From positions 186,001 through 250,000 of the forward strand of contig CBDCLU010000002.1 of assembly GCA_965218765.1 (NCBI GenBank): a DNA stretch of 64,000 bases, read 5' to 3'. Position numbers and translations under genes: made by a program. Shown here piece by piece: positions 43,579 through 52,107 of the stretch. Each line of letters begins with the position of its first letter. Position 1 is the first letter of the stretch. The DNA is from JBBPYC01 sp965218765. Lineage in GTDB: Bacteria > Pseudomonadota > Gammaproteobacteria > Burkholderiales > Burkholderiaceae_C. The notes beneath the pieces were generated by a model that searched no databases, had not been told where the DNA came from, and saw nothing but the letters and a program-made list of their open reading frames with translations.

Positions 43579-45150
43579 TCAGATGGCGAGCGTGGCGCGC
43601 TGCCGGGCCGCCGGTTGCCGGTCTGAAAGCAGCGCTTCGACCACGTCTGCAAGTGCCTGAATGCCCGGTTCGATCGCACCCGCATCGATCGACTGATAGC
43701 CGAGCCGCAGGTAGCCTGCCGGCGGCTGCTCGGCCATGAAGAACACGTCGCCGGGCTCGACCAGCACGCCGCGTGCAGCAGCGCGCTCGGCGAGTTCGCG
43801 CGCGCCGATGCCGTCCGGCAGGCGCACCCAGCAGCAGCCGCCGCCGTCTGCCGCGGCGACCCGACACTGTGGCAGGTGCCGTGCCAGGGCTGCTACCAGC
43901 ACCGGATACCGCTCGCTGTGCGCGAGCGCCAACCGGCGCAGCTGTGCGTCGTGATGGCCGAGCGACAGATACAGCGCGAACGCGCGCTGGATGAAGGTCG
44001 ATGGATGGCGCAGCATCAGCCGCCTGAGCGCGCGCAGTTCCGCAATCAGCGCGGGTGCGGCCACGATGTAGCCGACCCGCAGCCCGGGCGCAAGCGTCTT
44101 CGACAGGCTGCCGATGTAGATCACGCGGTCGCTTCGGTCCAGGCTTTTGAGCGCGGGAATGGATGCGCCGACTGCCCGGTTCTCGCTTTCGTAATCATCC
44201 TCGATGACGACCAAGTCGGCGCTCTGTGCGAGCTCCAGCAGCGCCTCGCGACGCGCCAGCGGCATGGTGGCGCCGGTCGGGCACTGATGGCTCGGCGTGA
44301 CATAGACGTACTCGAAGCCGCGCAGCGCGTCGCTGACCGGCAGGCCGTCCGCATCGACGGCGATCGGCACCAGATGCGAGGTGCGGCTCGCAAAGATGTT
44401 GCGCGCATCCGGATAGCCGGGGTCTTCGAATGCAACGCGGGTGCCGCTGCGCATCAGCAGGTCGGCCACCATGTAGAGCGCGTGCTGCGCGCCGACCGTC
44501 ACGATCAGCTCGTCGGCCGCCGCCCAGACGCCGCGGCGCGGCAGCACGCGCGTGCGAATCTGCTGCACCAGCGCGTCGTCGTCGCGCGCGATCTGATCGG
44601 GCGCCCACTCGCGCGTGTCCAGCACCGACAGCGTCTTCATGCAGCACTCGCGCCACTCGGCGGTCGGAAACAAGGTCGGATCGAACTGGCCGTACAAGAA
44701 CGGATACGGGTCCTTCTGCCAGTCGGCCGGTTTCACGATGCTGCGCTGCGCAGTCGGCTGCAGGCACAGGCGCTGCGACCAGTCCGGGCCGCGAGCGCCG
44801 CAGTCGCGCCGGCTCGAGCCGGCCGCAGCGTCGCCGGGTGCCGGCTCGCGGCCGGCCACCATCGCGGGATTCACGAAGTGCCCGCTGCGTTCCCGCGACA
44901 GCAGAAAACCTTCGTCGGCGAGCTGCTGGTAGGCCAGCACCACGGTGTTGCGCGCCACCCCCAGCGCCAGCGCCATCTCGCGGCTGGACGGCACCAGCGC
45001 GCCGCCGGGCAGCTGGCCGTCCATGATCGCGGCAACCAGCATCTCGCGGACCTGCGCCTGCAGGCTCAACGTCTGTTCGCCCACGCGCTGCAGCAGCGGC
45101 TTCCAGAGCGCCGGCGCCGGCCGGCGGCTCGTCGGCACTACGGTTCTCAT
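43579..45150 (-). CDS. MocR/PdxR-type GntR-aminotransferase regulator
   Basis: A 523-residue MocR-family regulator. The N-terminal GntR winged helix spans roughly residues 30-100 (SREMALALGVARNTVVLAYQQLADEGFL). A fold-type-I aminotransferase-like domain follows, with the PLP-binding Lys in IGSLSKTLAPGLRVGYI and PLP contacts in YVTPSHQCPTGATM and EDDYESE. ATG 45150 was chosen over an upstream GTG at 45180. MocR proteins use PLP adducts as signals (vitamin B6, GABA, taurine via TauR). It lies on the same strand as the Fe-ADH, downstream of it. Confidence 0.88.
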   Translation of the reverse strand: MRTVVPTSRRPAPALWKPLLQRVGEQTLSLQAQVREMLVAAIMDGQLPGGALVPSSREMALALGVARNTVVLAYQQLADEGFLLSRERSGHFVNPAMVAGREPAPGDAAAGSSRRDCGARGPDWSQRLCLQPTAQRSIVKPADWQKDPYPFLYGQFDPTLFPTAEWRECCMKTLSVLDTREWAPDQIARDDDALVQQIRTRVLPRRGVWAAADELIVTVGAQHALYMVADLLMRSGTRVAFEDPGYPDARNIFASRTSHLVPIAVDADGLPVSDALRGFEYVYVTPSHQCPTGATMPLARREALLELAQSADLVVIEDDYESENRAVGASIPALKSLDRSDRVIYIGSLSKTLAPGLRVGYIVAAPALIAELRALRRLMLRHPSTFIQRAFALYLSLGHHDAQLRRLALAHSERYPVLVAALARHLPQCRVAAADGGGCCWVRLPDGIGARELAERAAARGVLVEPGDVFFMAEQPPAGYLRLGYQSIDAGAIEPGIQALADVVEALLSDRQPAARQRATLAI

Positions 45151-45235
45151 AAAAAAATACCATTCAGGCGCCGGCAGCACAAGCGGATGCAGCTATGAAA
45201 AACATAGTAAATCCGGACCAACGCGTGCCGCCGCA

Positions 45236-46372
45236 TCACATTGACGACTCGAGCATGTCGCGATATTCGTCGCGGCTCGCGATGCGCGGATTGGTTTTAT
45301 GGCAATGATCGGCCAGCGCACCGTCGATCACCGCGTCGAAGCAATCTCGCTGCACGCCCAGTTCGGCCAGGCCGGAAGCCAGCGCGAGCCGTGCGTTCAT
45401 CGCCGTGATCGCGCTCGCCACCTCGTCGCCGGACGCAAGCCCCATCGCATGCGCCATCCGATCGAGCCGCCGTTCGCGCTGGATCGAATCGGCCATGGCG
45501 TTGAAGCGCACCACGGCTGGCAGGAACATCGCGTTCAGGCTGCCGTGGTGCAGCCGTGGATCGACGCCGCCGAGACTGTGGCTCAGCGAATGCACGCAGC
45601 CCAGCCCTTTCTGAAATGCCATCGCGCCCTGCATCGACGCGCTCATCATGTTCAGCCGCGCTTCGCGATCCGCGCCGTCGTTCGTCGCACGTTCGATGAA
45701 CCGCCAGCCCCGGCGCAAGCCTTCCAGCGCAATGCCGTCGGCCGGTGGATTGAACGCGGGCGCCATGAAGGTCTCCATGCAGTGCGCGATCGCATCCATG
45801 CCGGTCGCCGCCGTCAGCTTCGGCGGCAGTCCGAGCGTGAGTTCGGGATCGCAGATCGCAGCCTTCGGCACCAGATGCCAGGAGTGGAAGCCGAGCTTGC
45901 GCCCGTCGTCCACGATCAGAATCGCACCGCGCGCGACTTCGCTGCCGGTGCCCGAGGTGGTCGGCACCGCGATCAGTGGCGCCACCTGGTCGGTGATGCG
46001 CGGGGAGCCGCCTTCGATCGTCGCATATCGGGTCAGCGGGCCTTCGTGCGTGGCAAGAATAGCGACGCCCTTGGCGCAATCGATCGCCGAGCCGCCGCCG
46101 ACTGCGATCAGGCCGTCGCAGTGGTTCTCGCGGTAGACCTGGGCAGCGGCACGCACGGCTGCTTCGGTCGGGTTCGATGGCGTTTGGTCAAACACTGCCG
46201 TCGGCAGGTCAGCGAGCGCATCGACCGCGCGCTGCAGCAGCCCGGCGGCCTTCACGCCGGCGTCGGTCACGATCAGCGGGCGCTTGATCGCACAGCGCTC
46301 GCATTCGGACTTCAACAACTGCAGCGCGCCGAAATCGATCTGCACCTGCGTCACGTAGTAGATCAAAGCCAT
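45236..46372 (-). CDS. Iron-containing (group III) alcohol dehydrogenase
   Basis: A 378-residue Fe-ADH. The nucleotide-binding motif is IAVGGGSAIDCAKGVA; metal ligands lie in DPELTL...GMDAIAHCMETF and GCVHSLSHSLGG...RLHHGSLNA. Members reduce or oxidise short alcohols and aldehydes using NAD(P)H. In a sulfonate-rich region, interconversion of a sulfonated aldehyde and alcohol is possible, but maleylacetate-reductase-like or 1,3-diol activities are equally open. Divergent from an esterase gene. Confidence 0.88.
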   Translation of the reverse strand: MALIYYVTQVQIDFGALQLLKSECERCAIKRPLIVTDAGVKAAGLLQRAVDALADLPTAVFDQTPSNPTEAAVRAAAQVYRENHCDGLIAVGGGSAIDCAKGVAILATHEGPLTRYATIEGGSPRITDQVAPLIAVPTTSGTGSEVARGAILIVDDGRKLGFHSWHLVPKAAICDPELTLGLPPKLTAATGMDAIAHCMETFMAPAFNPPADGIALEGLRRGWRFIERATNDGADREARLNMMSASMQGAMAFQKGLGCVHSLSHSLGGVDPRLHHGSLNAMFLPAVVRFNAMADSIQRERRLDRMAHAMGLASGDEVASAITAMNARLALASGLAELGVQRDCFDAVIDGALADHCHKTNPRIASRDEYRDMLESSM

Positions 46373-46608
46373 GATGGGTCCCGTGCCTTTCGTCCTTGTC
46401 GTCTTCGTTCGGCGACCCTAGCGCAATACGCGCGTGTTTAAGATCGCGCCACCGTGCCAAGCCCAGTGATGATCCGACCCTGCCGTTCCCGGCGATGCGA
46501 CGCCGGAGCCGCCAAAAGTTGCCATGTGGCCGTGCGCGCTCACTGTACCAACTGCTGCGGCTCGGCGAAACCCGACGTGGCCGTGCCAACCGGCAGGAGG
46601 ACGCGCGT

Positions 46609-47598
46609 TTGAGTTCGCCGCTGCTGCCTGCTGCGCTGGATCGGCTTGCGCTTGCGGCGCCGATGCGTTCCCTGCTCGACCGCATGGCACGCGCCGGCCA
46701 CCCGCGTTTTGAGACCCTGACGCCAGGCCGCGCGAAGGCTGCGTACGAGATCGGCGCCACCGTGCTCGAACTGCCCAAGGCACCGCTGGCGCAGGTGCGG
46801 GATCTGCGGCTGCCGGCACGCGATGGTGCGCTGCTGCCGATGCGCGTGTACCACCGGGAGTTGCCGACGCACGGTGCGCTGCCGCCGGTACTGCTGTACT
46901 TTCACGGCGGCGGCTTCACGATCGGCAGCATCGCGACGCATGATTCACTGTGCCGGCAGCTGTGCGCGTTGAGCGGTGCCTGCGTCGCATCGCTGGACTA
47001 CCGGCTTGCGCCCGAGCACCAGTTTCCGACCGCCGTGCAGGACGCGGACGATGCGCTGCACTGGCTGCACGCGAACGCCGCAGCCGTCGGCGCGGACCCG
47101 CGGCGCATCGCGGTCGGAGGCGACAGCGCAGGCGGCACGCTGGCCGCCGTCTGCGCGATCCTGGCGCGCGATGCGGGCTTGCCGCTCGCGCTGCAGCTGC
47201 TGTTCTACCCGGGCTGCGCGGCCCGCCAGGACACGGCGTCGCACCGTCGCTATGCGCGCGGGCTGGTGCTGGAAGCTTCGACGATCGACTGGTTCTTCGG
47301 GCTCTATCTGCGCACGCCGGCCGACCGGGATGACTGGCGCTTCGCGCCGCTCGAAGCCCCCGATCTTGAAGGCGTGGTGCCGGCCTGGATCGGACTGGCC
47401 GAGTTCGATCCGCTGGTCGACGAAGGCGTGCAGTACGCTGACAAGCTGCGCGCGGCGGGCGTCGGTGTCGAGCTTGAAATCTACCGCGGCGTGACGCATG
47501 AGTTCATCAAGATGGGCCGTGCGTTGCCGCAGGCGACCGAAGCGCACCGCGCTGCGGCACAGGCGCTGGCGCAGCGCTTTGCCGAACTGAACACCTGA
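46609..47598 (+). CDS. Alpha/beta hydrolase, HSL-type esterase
   Basis: A 329-residue esterase of the hormone-sensitive-lipase group. The oxyanion motif HGGG is at residues 99-102, the nucleophile Ser173 in GDSAGG, the acid in EFDPLVDEG and the catalytic His in GVTHEFI. A TTG start was chosen: AGGAGG lies exactly 8 nt upstream, and the sequence before it is not protein-like. Only 16 nt separate it from the next gene, so the two are probably co-transcribed. The ester substrate is unknown. Confidence 0.87.
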   Translation: MSSPLLPAALDRLALAAPMRSLLDRMARAGHPRFETLTPGRAKAAYEIGATVLELPKAPLAQVRDLRLPARDGALLPMRVYHRELPTHGALPPVLLYFHGGGFTIGSIATHDSLCRQLCALSGACVASLDYRLAPEHQFPTAVQDADDALHWLHANAAAVGADPRRIAVGGDSAGGTLAAVCAILARDAGLPLALQLLFYPGCAARQDTASHRRYARGLVLEASTIDWFFGLYLRTPADRDDWRFAPLEAPDLEGVVPAWIGLAEFDPLVDEGVQYADKLRAAGVGVELEIYRGVTHEFIKMGRALPQATEAHRAAAQALAQRFAELNT

Positions 47599-47614
47599 AG
47601 GCAACGTTACCCAA

Positions 47615-48475
47615 ATGAACCGGCACGATTTTCGTTTCCTGCATCGCCTGCGCGTGCGCTGGGCCGAGGTGGACATGCAGAAGATCGTCTTCAATCCGCA
47701 TTACCTGATGTACTTCGACACGGCCATTGCCGACTACTGGCGCGCGCTGGCGTTGCCGTACGAGGCGTCGATGCAGCAGCTTGGCGGCGACCTGTACGTG
47801 AAGAAGGCGACGATCGAGTTCCGGGCTTCCGCCCGGCTGGACGACCTGCTCGAAGTGGGCTTGCGCTGCACCCGTGTCGGCACCTCGTCGATCCGGTTCG
47901 AAGGCGCAATCTTCCGGGGCGGCCAGTTGTTGATCACGGCTGAGCTGATCTACGTGTTTGCCGATCCGGCCAGCCAGACCTCCCGGCCGGTGCCTGCCGC
48001 GCTGCGCCGGCTGCTGGATGATTTCGAAGCGGGCAGTGCGATCACGCAGACACGCTTGGGCTCCTGGGACGAACTTGGGCGCGAAGCCGGCAAGGTGCGC
48101 ACCGAAGTGTTCGTCGAAGAGCAGCGCATCCCGCGCGATGAGGAATGGGACGAGGGCGATCCGGTCGCGCTGCATGTGGTGACGTTCAACGGCCTCGGCC
48201 AGCCGGTTGCGACCGGCCGCCTGCTGCCCGACCGGCCGGGCGGCTCGCGCATCGGCCGCATGTCGGTGCTGCGCGTGCTGCGCGGCGCGCGGCTGGGATC
48301 GCAGGTGCTGCAGCTGCTGGTCGATGCGGCACGCCGGCGCGGGGACGCCGAAGTGGTGTTGCACGCGCAGCGCAGTGCCGAAGGGTTCTATCGCCGCGCA
48401 GGCTTCGCGGTGCGCGGCGAGCCGTTCGACGAGGTGGGCATCGCCCACATCGAGATGGTGATGCCGTTGCGGTAG
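47615..48475 (+). CDS. Fusion: hotdog acyl-CoA thioesterase + GNAT acetyltransferase
   Basis: A 286-residue two-domain protein. Residues 1-135 form a 4-hydroxybenzoyl-CoA thioesterase/YbgC-type hotdog domain with the active-site Asp20 in VDMQKIVFNPHYLMYFD. Residues 145-286 form a GNAT acyltransferase of the ElaA-like kind (REAGKVRTEVFVEEQRIPRDEEWDEGD, then ATGRLLPD and the acetyl-CoA loop LRGARLGSQVLQLL). The reading frame is continuous with no sign of frameshift, so the fusion appears genuine. Acyl-CoA would be the shared ligand; the pairing of functions is unexplained. Confidence 0.88.
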   Translation: MNRHDFRFLHRLRVRWAEVDMQKIVFNPHYLMYFDTAIADYWRALALPYEASMQQLGGDLYVKKATIEFRASARLDDLLEVGLRCTRVGTSSIRFEGAIFRGGQLLITAELIYVFADPASQTSRPVPAALRRLLDDFEAGSAITQTRLGSWDELGREAGKVRTEVFVEEQRIPRDEEWDEGDPVALHVVTFNGLGQPVATGRLLPDRPGGSRIGRMSVLRVLRGARLGSQVLQLLVDAARRRGDAEVVLHAQRSAEGFYRRAGFAVRGEPFDEVGIAHIEMVMPLR

Positions 48476-48565
48476 CGACCGAGGGCGTCACCTCATTCAG
48501 GTCGGTTCATCACCGAATCAGGCGTTATGTTCACCAGATGCGCGTCGGCCCGCTAGAGCGCGACG

Positions 48566-49858
48566 CTATCGCGCTTGGTCCGAACGGGCTCGATTCACGT
48601 CGAGTTCCGTGACCGGCGCGGCCCGGTTGCCCCAGGCACTACGGATATGCGTGAGCACGGCGGCAATCTCGCCATCTCCCAGGGTCAGCACATAAGGCGG
48701 CATGCCGAACGGCCGCGGGTTGCCGGCCGTGACCGGCGCAAAGCCGCCGTACAGCACACTCTGCACCAGGTTCGTGGCGTGCGCCAGATTGACCGCGCGG
48801 TTGCCGGCCAGCGGCGGATAGGCGCCTGCGACGCCTTCGCCCTGCTCGCCGTGGCATTGCGCGCAGTGGCCGCCGTAGATCTTTTCACCAAGAGCCAGCC
48901 TCGACGTGGCCGGCGCGGGCAAGTCGGGCTTGCTGCCGAGGCGCACATCGGGCGGTCTGGCCAGTGACAGCAGGTAGCTAGCCATCGCCGCGACGTCATG
49001 GTCGCTCAGGTACTGCGTGCTGTGCTGCACCACTTCCGCCATCGGGCCGAGCGCGACTGCGCCGGGCGCAAAGCCCGTGCGCATCAGTTGCGAGAATGCA
49101 TCCACCGACGAAGGACTGAGGCCTGCTTCCTCAGGTGCGGCAAGCGACGGCGCATACCAGGGTTGCGCGGGAAGCTTGCCGCCGGCCAGCGCCGTAGCGT
49201 CAAGTGTGCCTCCGAGCGCACCACGCGCTGCGTGGCAAGCCGCGCAATGGCCGAGGCCGCGCACCAGATAGGCACCGCGGTTCCACTCGGCCGAACGCCT
49301 TGCGTCGGGATCGAACGCAGCCGGTGCGAAGTAGATCGCGCGCCAGATGGCGAGCGCCGCCTGCGTGCGGTACGGCCAGCGCAGCTCGTGCGGCGTATTG
49401 GCGCGTTCGACCGGTGTCAGAGTCTGCAGCCATGCGAACAGCGCATCGGAATCTTCGCGGGTCACGAGCGTCAGGCTCGGATACGGAAACGCTGGATACA
49501 AAAGTCGCCCGCCTCTGGATCGGCCGTTGTGCAGCGCGCGCCAGAAGTCCGCGCGGCTCCAGCGGCCGAGGCCAGTGTCCGGCGCGGGCGTCAGGTTGGT
49601 CGAATGAATGGTGCCGAACGGTGTCGGGATCGGCCGCCCGCCCGCATAGGGGGCACCGCCGCGCGTGGTGTGGCACGCCATGCAGTTGCCGGCGCGCGCG
49701 AGATAGGCACCCCGTTCGATCTGGGCGGCAGTGGCTGGCGGGTCAGCCGATCTGGGCACCATCGGCGCTTCACCGCGCACGTTCAACGCCCATACCGCAG
49801 CGCCGAACAACAGCGCGCCGGTCAGTACGGCAACGGCTGCGATCAGGAGCCGCCTCAT
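48566..49858 (-). CDS. Triheme c-type cytochrome (alcohol/aldehyde dehydrogenase cytochrome subunit-like)
   Basis: A 430-residue exported cytochrome. An N-terminal hydrophobic anchor (RRLLIAAVAVLTGALLFGAAVWAL) is followed by three haem-binding motifs: CMACH (59-63), CAACH (205-209) and CAQCH (332-336). The layout matches the membrane-anchored cytochrome subunits that take electrons from periplasmic alcohol, gluconate or aldehyde dehydrogenases. ATG 49858 overlaps the stop of the dihaem cytochrome gene by 4 nt. The electron donor is not encoded next to it. Confidence 0.9.
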   Translation of the reverse strand: MRRLLIAAVAVLTGALLFGAAVWALNVRGEAPMVPRSADPPATAAQIERGAYLARAGNCMACHTTRGGAPYAGGRPIPTPFGTIHSTNLTPAPDTGLGRWSRADFWRALHNGRSRGGRLLYPAFPYPSLTLVTREDSDALFAWLQTLTPVERANTPHELRWPYRTQAALAIWRAIYFAPAAFDPDARRSAEWNRGAYLVRGLGHCAACHAARGALGGTLDATALAGGKLPAQPWYAPSLAAPEEAGLSPSSVDAFSQLMRTGFAPGAVALGPMAEVVQHSTQYLSDHDVAAMASYLLSLARPPDVRLGSKPDLPAPATSRLALGEKIYGGHCAQCHGEQGEGVAGAYPPLAGNRAVNLAHATNLVQSVLYGGFAPVTAGNPRPFGMPPYVLTLGDGEIAAVLTHIRSAWGNRAAPVTELDVNRARSDQAR

Positions 49859-50574
49859 CGCGTGGCACCCGCAGCCGCTGGCGACGCGCTGCCGCATTTC
49901 AGCGGCATGGCGTCCGGCAACGCGGCGGCGGGATGCGGGTCTGGCGGCAACGGCTGGGCCGCGAGCCAGCTGGCGACTGCGCTGACCTCGTCGGGCTGCA
50001 GGCGCTGCGCGATCGTCTGCATGCAGTCAGGCGCATGCGCCTGGCGCTCGCCGGTGCGCCAGGCGCCGAGCTGCGCGTTCAGGTAGTCGAGCGGCAGGCC
50101 GAGCAGGCCGGGCACCGCAGGGCGTACGCCGGTCATGCGCTCGCCGTGGCACTGGATGCAGGCGGGCAGGTTGCGCTCCGGCGCGCCACGTCGCACCAGC
50201 GCTTCACCGCGTCGCTGCTGGTCGGGCGCAGCCGCGCTGGCCACGGGCGGTGGATAGGGCAGTTCAAGTGCGCTGAAGTAATTGGCGATCTCCTGCAGAT
50301 AGGCATCGTTCAACGGATCGACCATGCGCTGCATCAGCCCGTAGTGCCGCCGGCCGTCACGGAAGTTGAGCAGCTGGTGGTAGAGGTAGCCGGCCGGCTT
50401 GCCAGCGATGCGCGGGTAGTAGCCGTCGGGTGCTGCACGGCCCTGCTCGCCATGACAGGCGGAGCAGGCAAGCACACGCTGCGCGATGTTGTCGTGAAAA
50501 GGTGCGGCGGCAAACCCGCTGGATCCGAGCAGGGCGGCTGCCGCGCACAGCAGCGTTCGAGTGAGAAAGGCCAT
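49855..50574 (-). CDS. Dihaem c-type cytochrome (c4/c553-like)
   Basis: A 239-residue periplasmic cytochrome with a cleavable signal peptide (LLCAAAALLGSSGFAA) and two haem motifs: CSACH (37-41) and CIQCH (139-143). Distal Met ligands are likely in the YGLMQRMVDPL and ERMTGVRP regions. Co-transcribed with the triheme cytochrome, and probably shuttles electrons from it or to a terminal oxidase. Divergent from clpX across 166 nt. Confidence 0.88.
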   Translation of the reverse strand: MAFLTRTLLCAAAALLGSSGFAAAPFHDNIAQRVLACSACHGEQGRAAPDGYYPRIAGKPAGYLYHQLLNFRDGRRHYGLMQRMVDPLNDAYLQEIANYFSALELPYPPPVASAAAPDQQRRGEALVRRGAPERNLPACIQCHGERMTGVRPAVPGLLGLPLDYLNAQLGAWRTGERQAHAPDCMQTIAQRLQPDEVSAVASWLAAQPLPPDPHPAAALPDAMPLKCGSASPAAAGATR

Positions 50575-50740
50575 CGAGCGCGATGATGCCCGATGCGGTT
50601 GCAGCGGTGACGCTGCCACGCTTTTACAACGCTCGCATCGGGCTTTGAGCACGGCCCGGCTTGGCGCCTGAATCGAATGGGTATCATGTGCCAAACCCAT
50701 TTTTCCCAGACTTGCCGGACGCCTAAGGAGATCACCGCAC

Positions 50741-52006
50741 ATGGCCGAAAAGAAGGGCTCCTCCATCGAGAAGTCGCTTTATTGCTCGTTCTGCGGCAAG
50801 AGCCAGCACGAGGTGCGCAAGCTCATCGCCGGGCCGTCCGTGTTCATCTGCGATGAGTGCATCGACCTGTGCAACGACATCATTCGCGATGAAGTGCCGG
50901 AGGCTGTCGCCGGCCGCGACGGCAAGGGCGAACTGCCGACGCCGGCCGACATCAAGGGTAACCTCGACAACTACGTGATCGGGCAGGAGCCGGCCAAACG
51001 CACGTTGGCAGTGGCCGTCTACAACCACTACAAGCGCTTGAAGCATACCGAGAATTCCAAGCGCGAGGATGTCGAGCTGACCAAGAGCAACATCCTGCTG
51101 ATCGGCCCGACCGGCTCGGGCAAGACGCTGCTGGCACAGACGCTGGCGCGCATGCTCGACGTACCGTTCGTGATGGCCGACGCAACCACGCTGACCGAAG
51201 CCGGCTATGTCGGCGAGGACGTGGAAAACATCGTGTCCAAACTGCTGCAAAGCTGCAACTACGAAGTCGAGCGGGCCCAGCGCGGGATCGTCTACATCGA
51301 CGAGATCGACAAGATCAGCCGCAAGTCGGACAACCCGTCGATCACGCGCGACGTGTCGGGCGAAGGCGTGCAGCAGGCGCTGCTCAAGCTGATCGAGGGC
51401 ACCATGGCAAGCGTGCCGCCGCAGGGCGGGCGCAAGCATCCGAACCAGGATTTCCTGCAGATCGACACGACCAACATCCTGTTCATCTGTGGAGGCGCAT
51501 TCGCGGGGCTTGAGAAAGTGATCGAAAACCGCACGGAAGCGTCCGGCATCGGCTTTGGTGCAGTGGTGAAAAGCAAGCAGCAACGCAGCCTGTCCGACAT
51601 GTTTCGTGAGGTCGAGCCGGAAGACCTGATCAAGTTCGGGCTGATCCCGGAACTGGTCGGACGCATGCCGGTGGTCGCGACGTTGAATGAGTTGACCGAA
51701 GACGCGCTGGTCAAGATCCTGACCGAGCCGAAGAACGCGCTTGCCAAGCAGTACGGCAAGCTGTTGCAGATGGAAGGTGTCGAGCTGGAACTGCGCCCGA
51801 ACGCGCTGAGGGCGATTGCGAAGAAGGCGCTGGCGCGCAAGACCGGCGCGCGCGGGCTGCGCTCGATCCTTGAACTCGCGCTGATCGACACCATGTTCGA
51901 TCTGCCGACCACGCACAACGTCGTGAAGGTGGTGGTGGACGAATCGACCATCGAGGAGAACAAGCCGCCGCTGCTCGTGTATCGCGAGGCTGCGAAGTCG
52001 GCCTGA
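50741..52006 (+). CDS. clpX: ATP-dependent Clp protease ATPase subunit ClpX
   Basis: A 421-residue ClpX of normal length. The N-terminal zinc-binding domain has Cys15, Cys18, Cys37 and Cys40; Walker A GPTGSGKT lies at residues 122-129; the pore and sensor regions match (EAGYVGEDVENI, VPPQGGRKHP, PELVGRMPV). It unfolds substrates for ClpP. AAGGAG precedes the ATG. The usual tig and clpP genes are not upstream; cytochrome genes are there instead. lon follows 101 nt downstream as in many proteobacteria. Confidence 0.97.
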   Translation: MAEKKGSSIEKSLYCSFCGKSQHEVRKLIAGPSVFICDECIDLCNDIIRDEVPEAVAGRDGKGELPTPADIKGNLDNYVIGQEPAKRTLAVAVYNHYKRLKHTENSKREDVELTKSNILLIGPTGSGKTLLAQTLARMLDVPFVMADATTLTEAGYVGEDVENIVSKLLQSCNYEVERAQRGIVYIDEIDKISRKSDNPSITRDVSGEGVQQALLKLIEGTMASVPPQGGRKHPNQDFLQIDTTNILFICGGAFAGLEKVIENRTEASGIGFGAVVKSKQQRSLSDMFREVEPEDLIKFGLIPELVGRMPVVATLNELTEDALVKILTEPKNALAKQYGKLLQMEGVELELRPNALRAIAKKALARKTGARGLRSILELALIDTMFDLPTTHNVVKVVVDESTIEENKPPLLVYREAAKSA

Positions 52007-52052
52007 GGCCGGGCGCTCGATGGCCTGCCTTGGCTCAGACGGCCAGCGCGAG

Positions 52053-52081
52053 TTGAAATCCAGCAGCGCAGCCACTACTTT
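52053..52081 (+). promoter_or_regulatory. Candidate lon promoter
   Basis: TTGAAA (52053-52058) and TACTTT (52076-52081) are separated by exactly 17 nt in the clpX-lon gap. The same region begins GTTGAAA, so a heat-shock (sigma-32) overlap is conceivable but the -10 does not fit CCCAT well. Proposed on spacing and -35 match only. Confidence 0.35.
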
Positions 52082-52107
52082 CAACAGGTCTTGATAAAAG
52101 GTAATTC

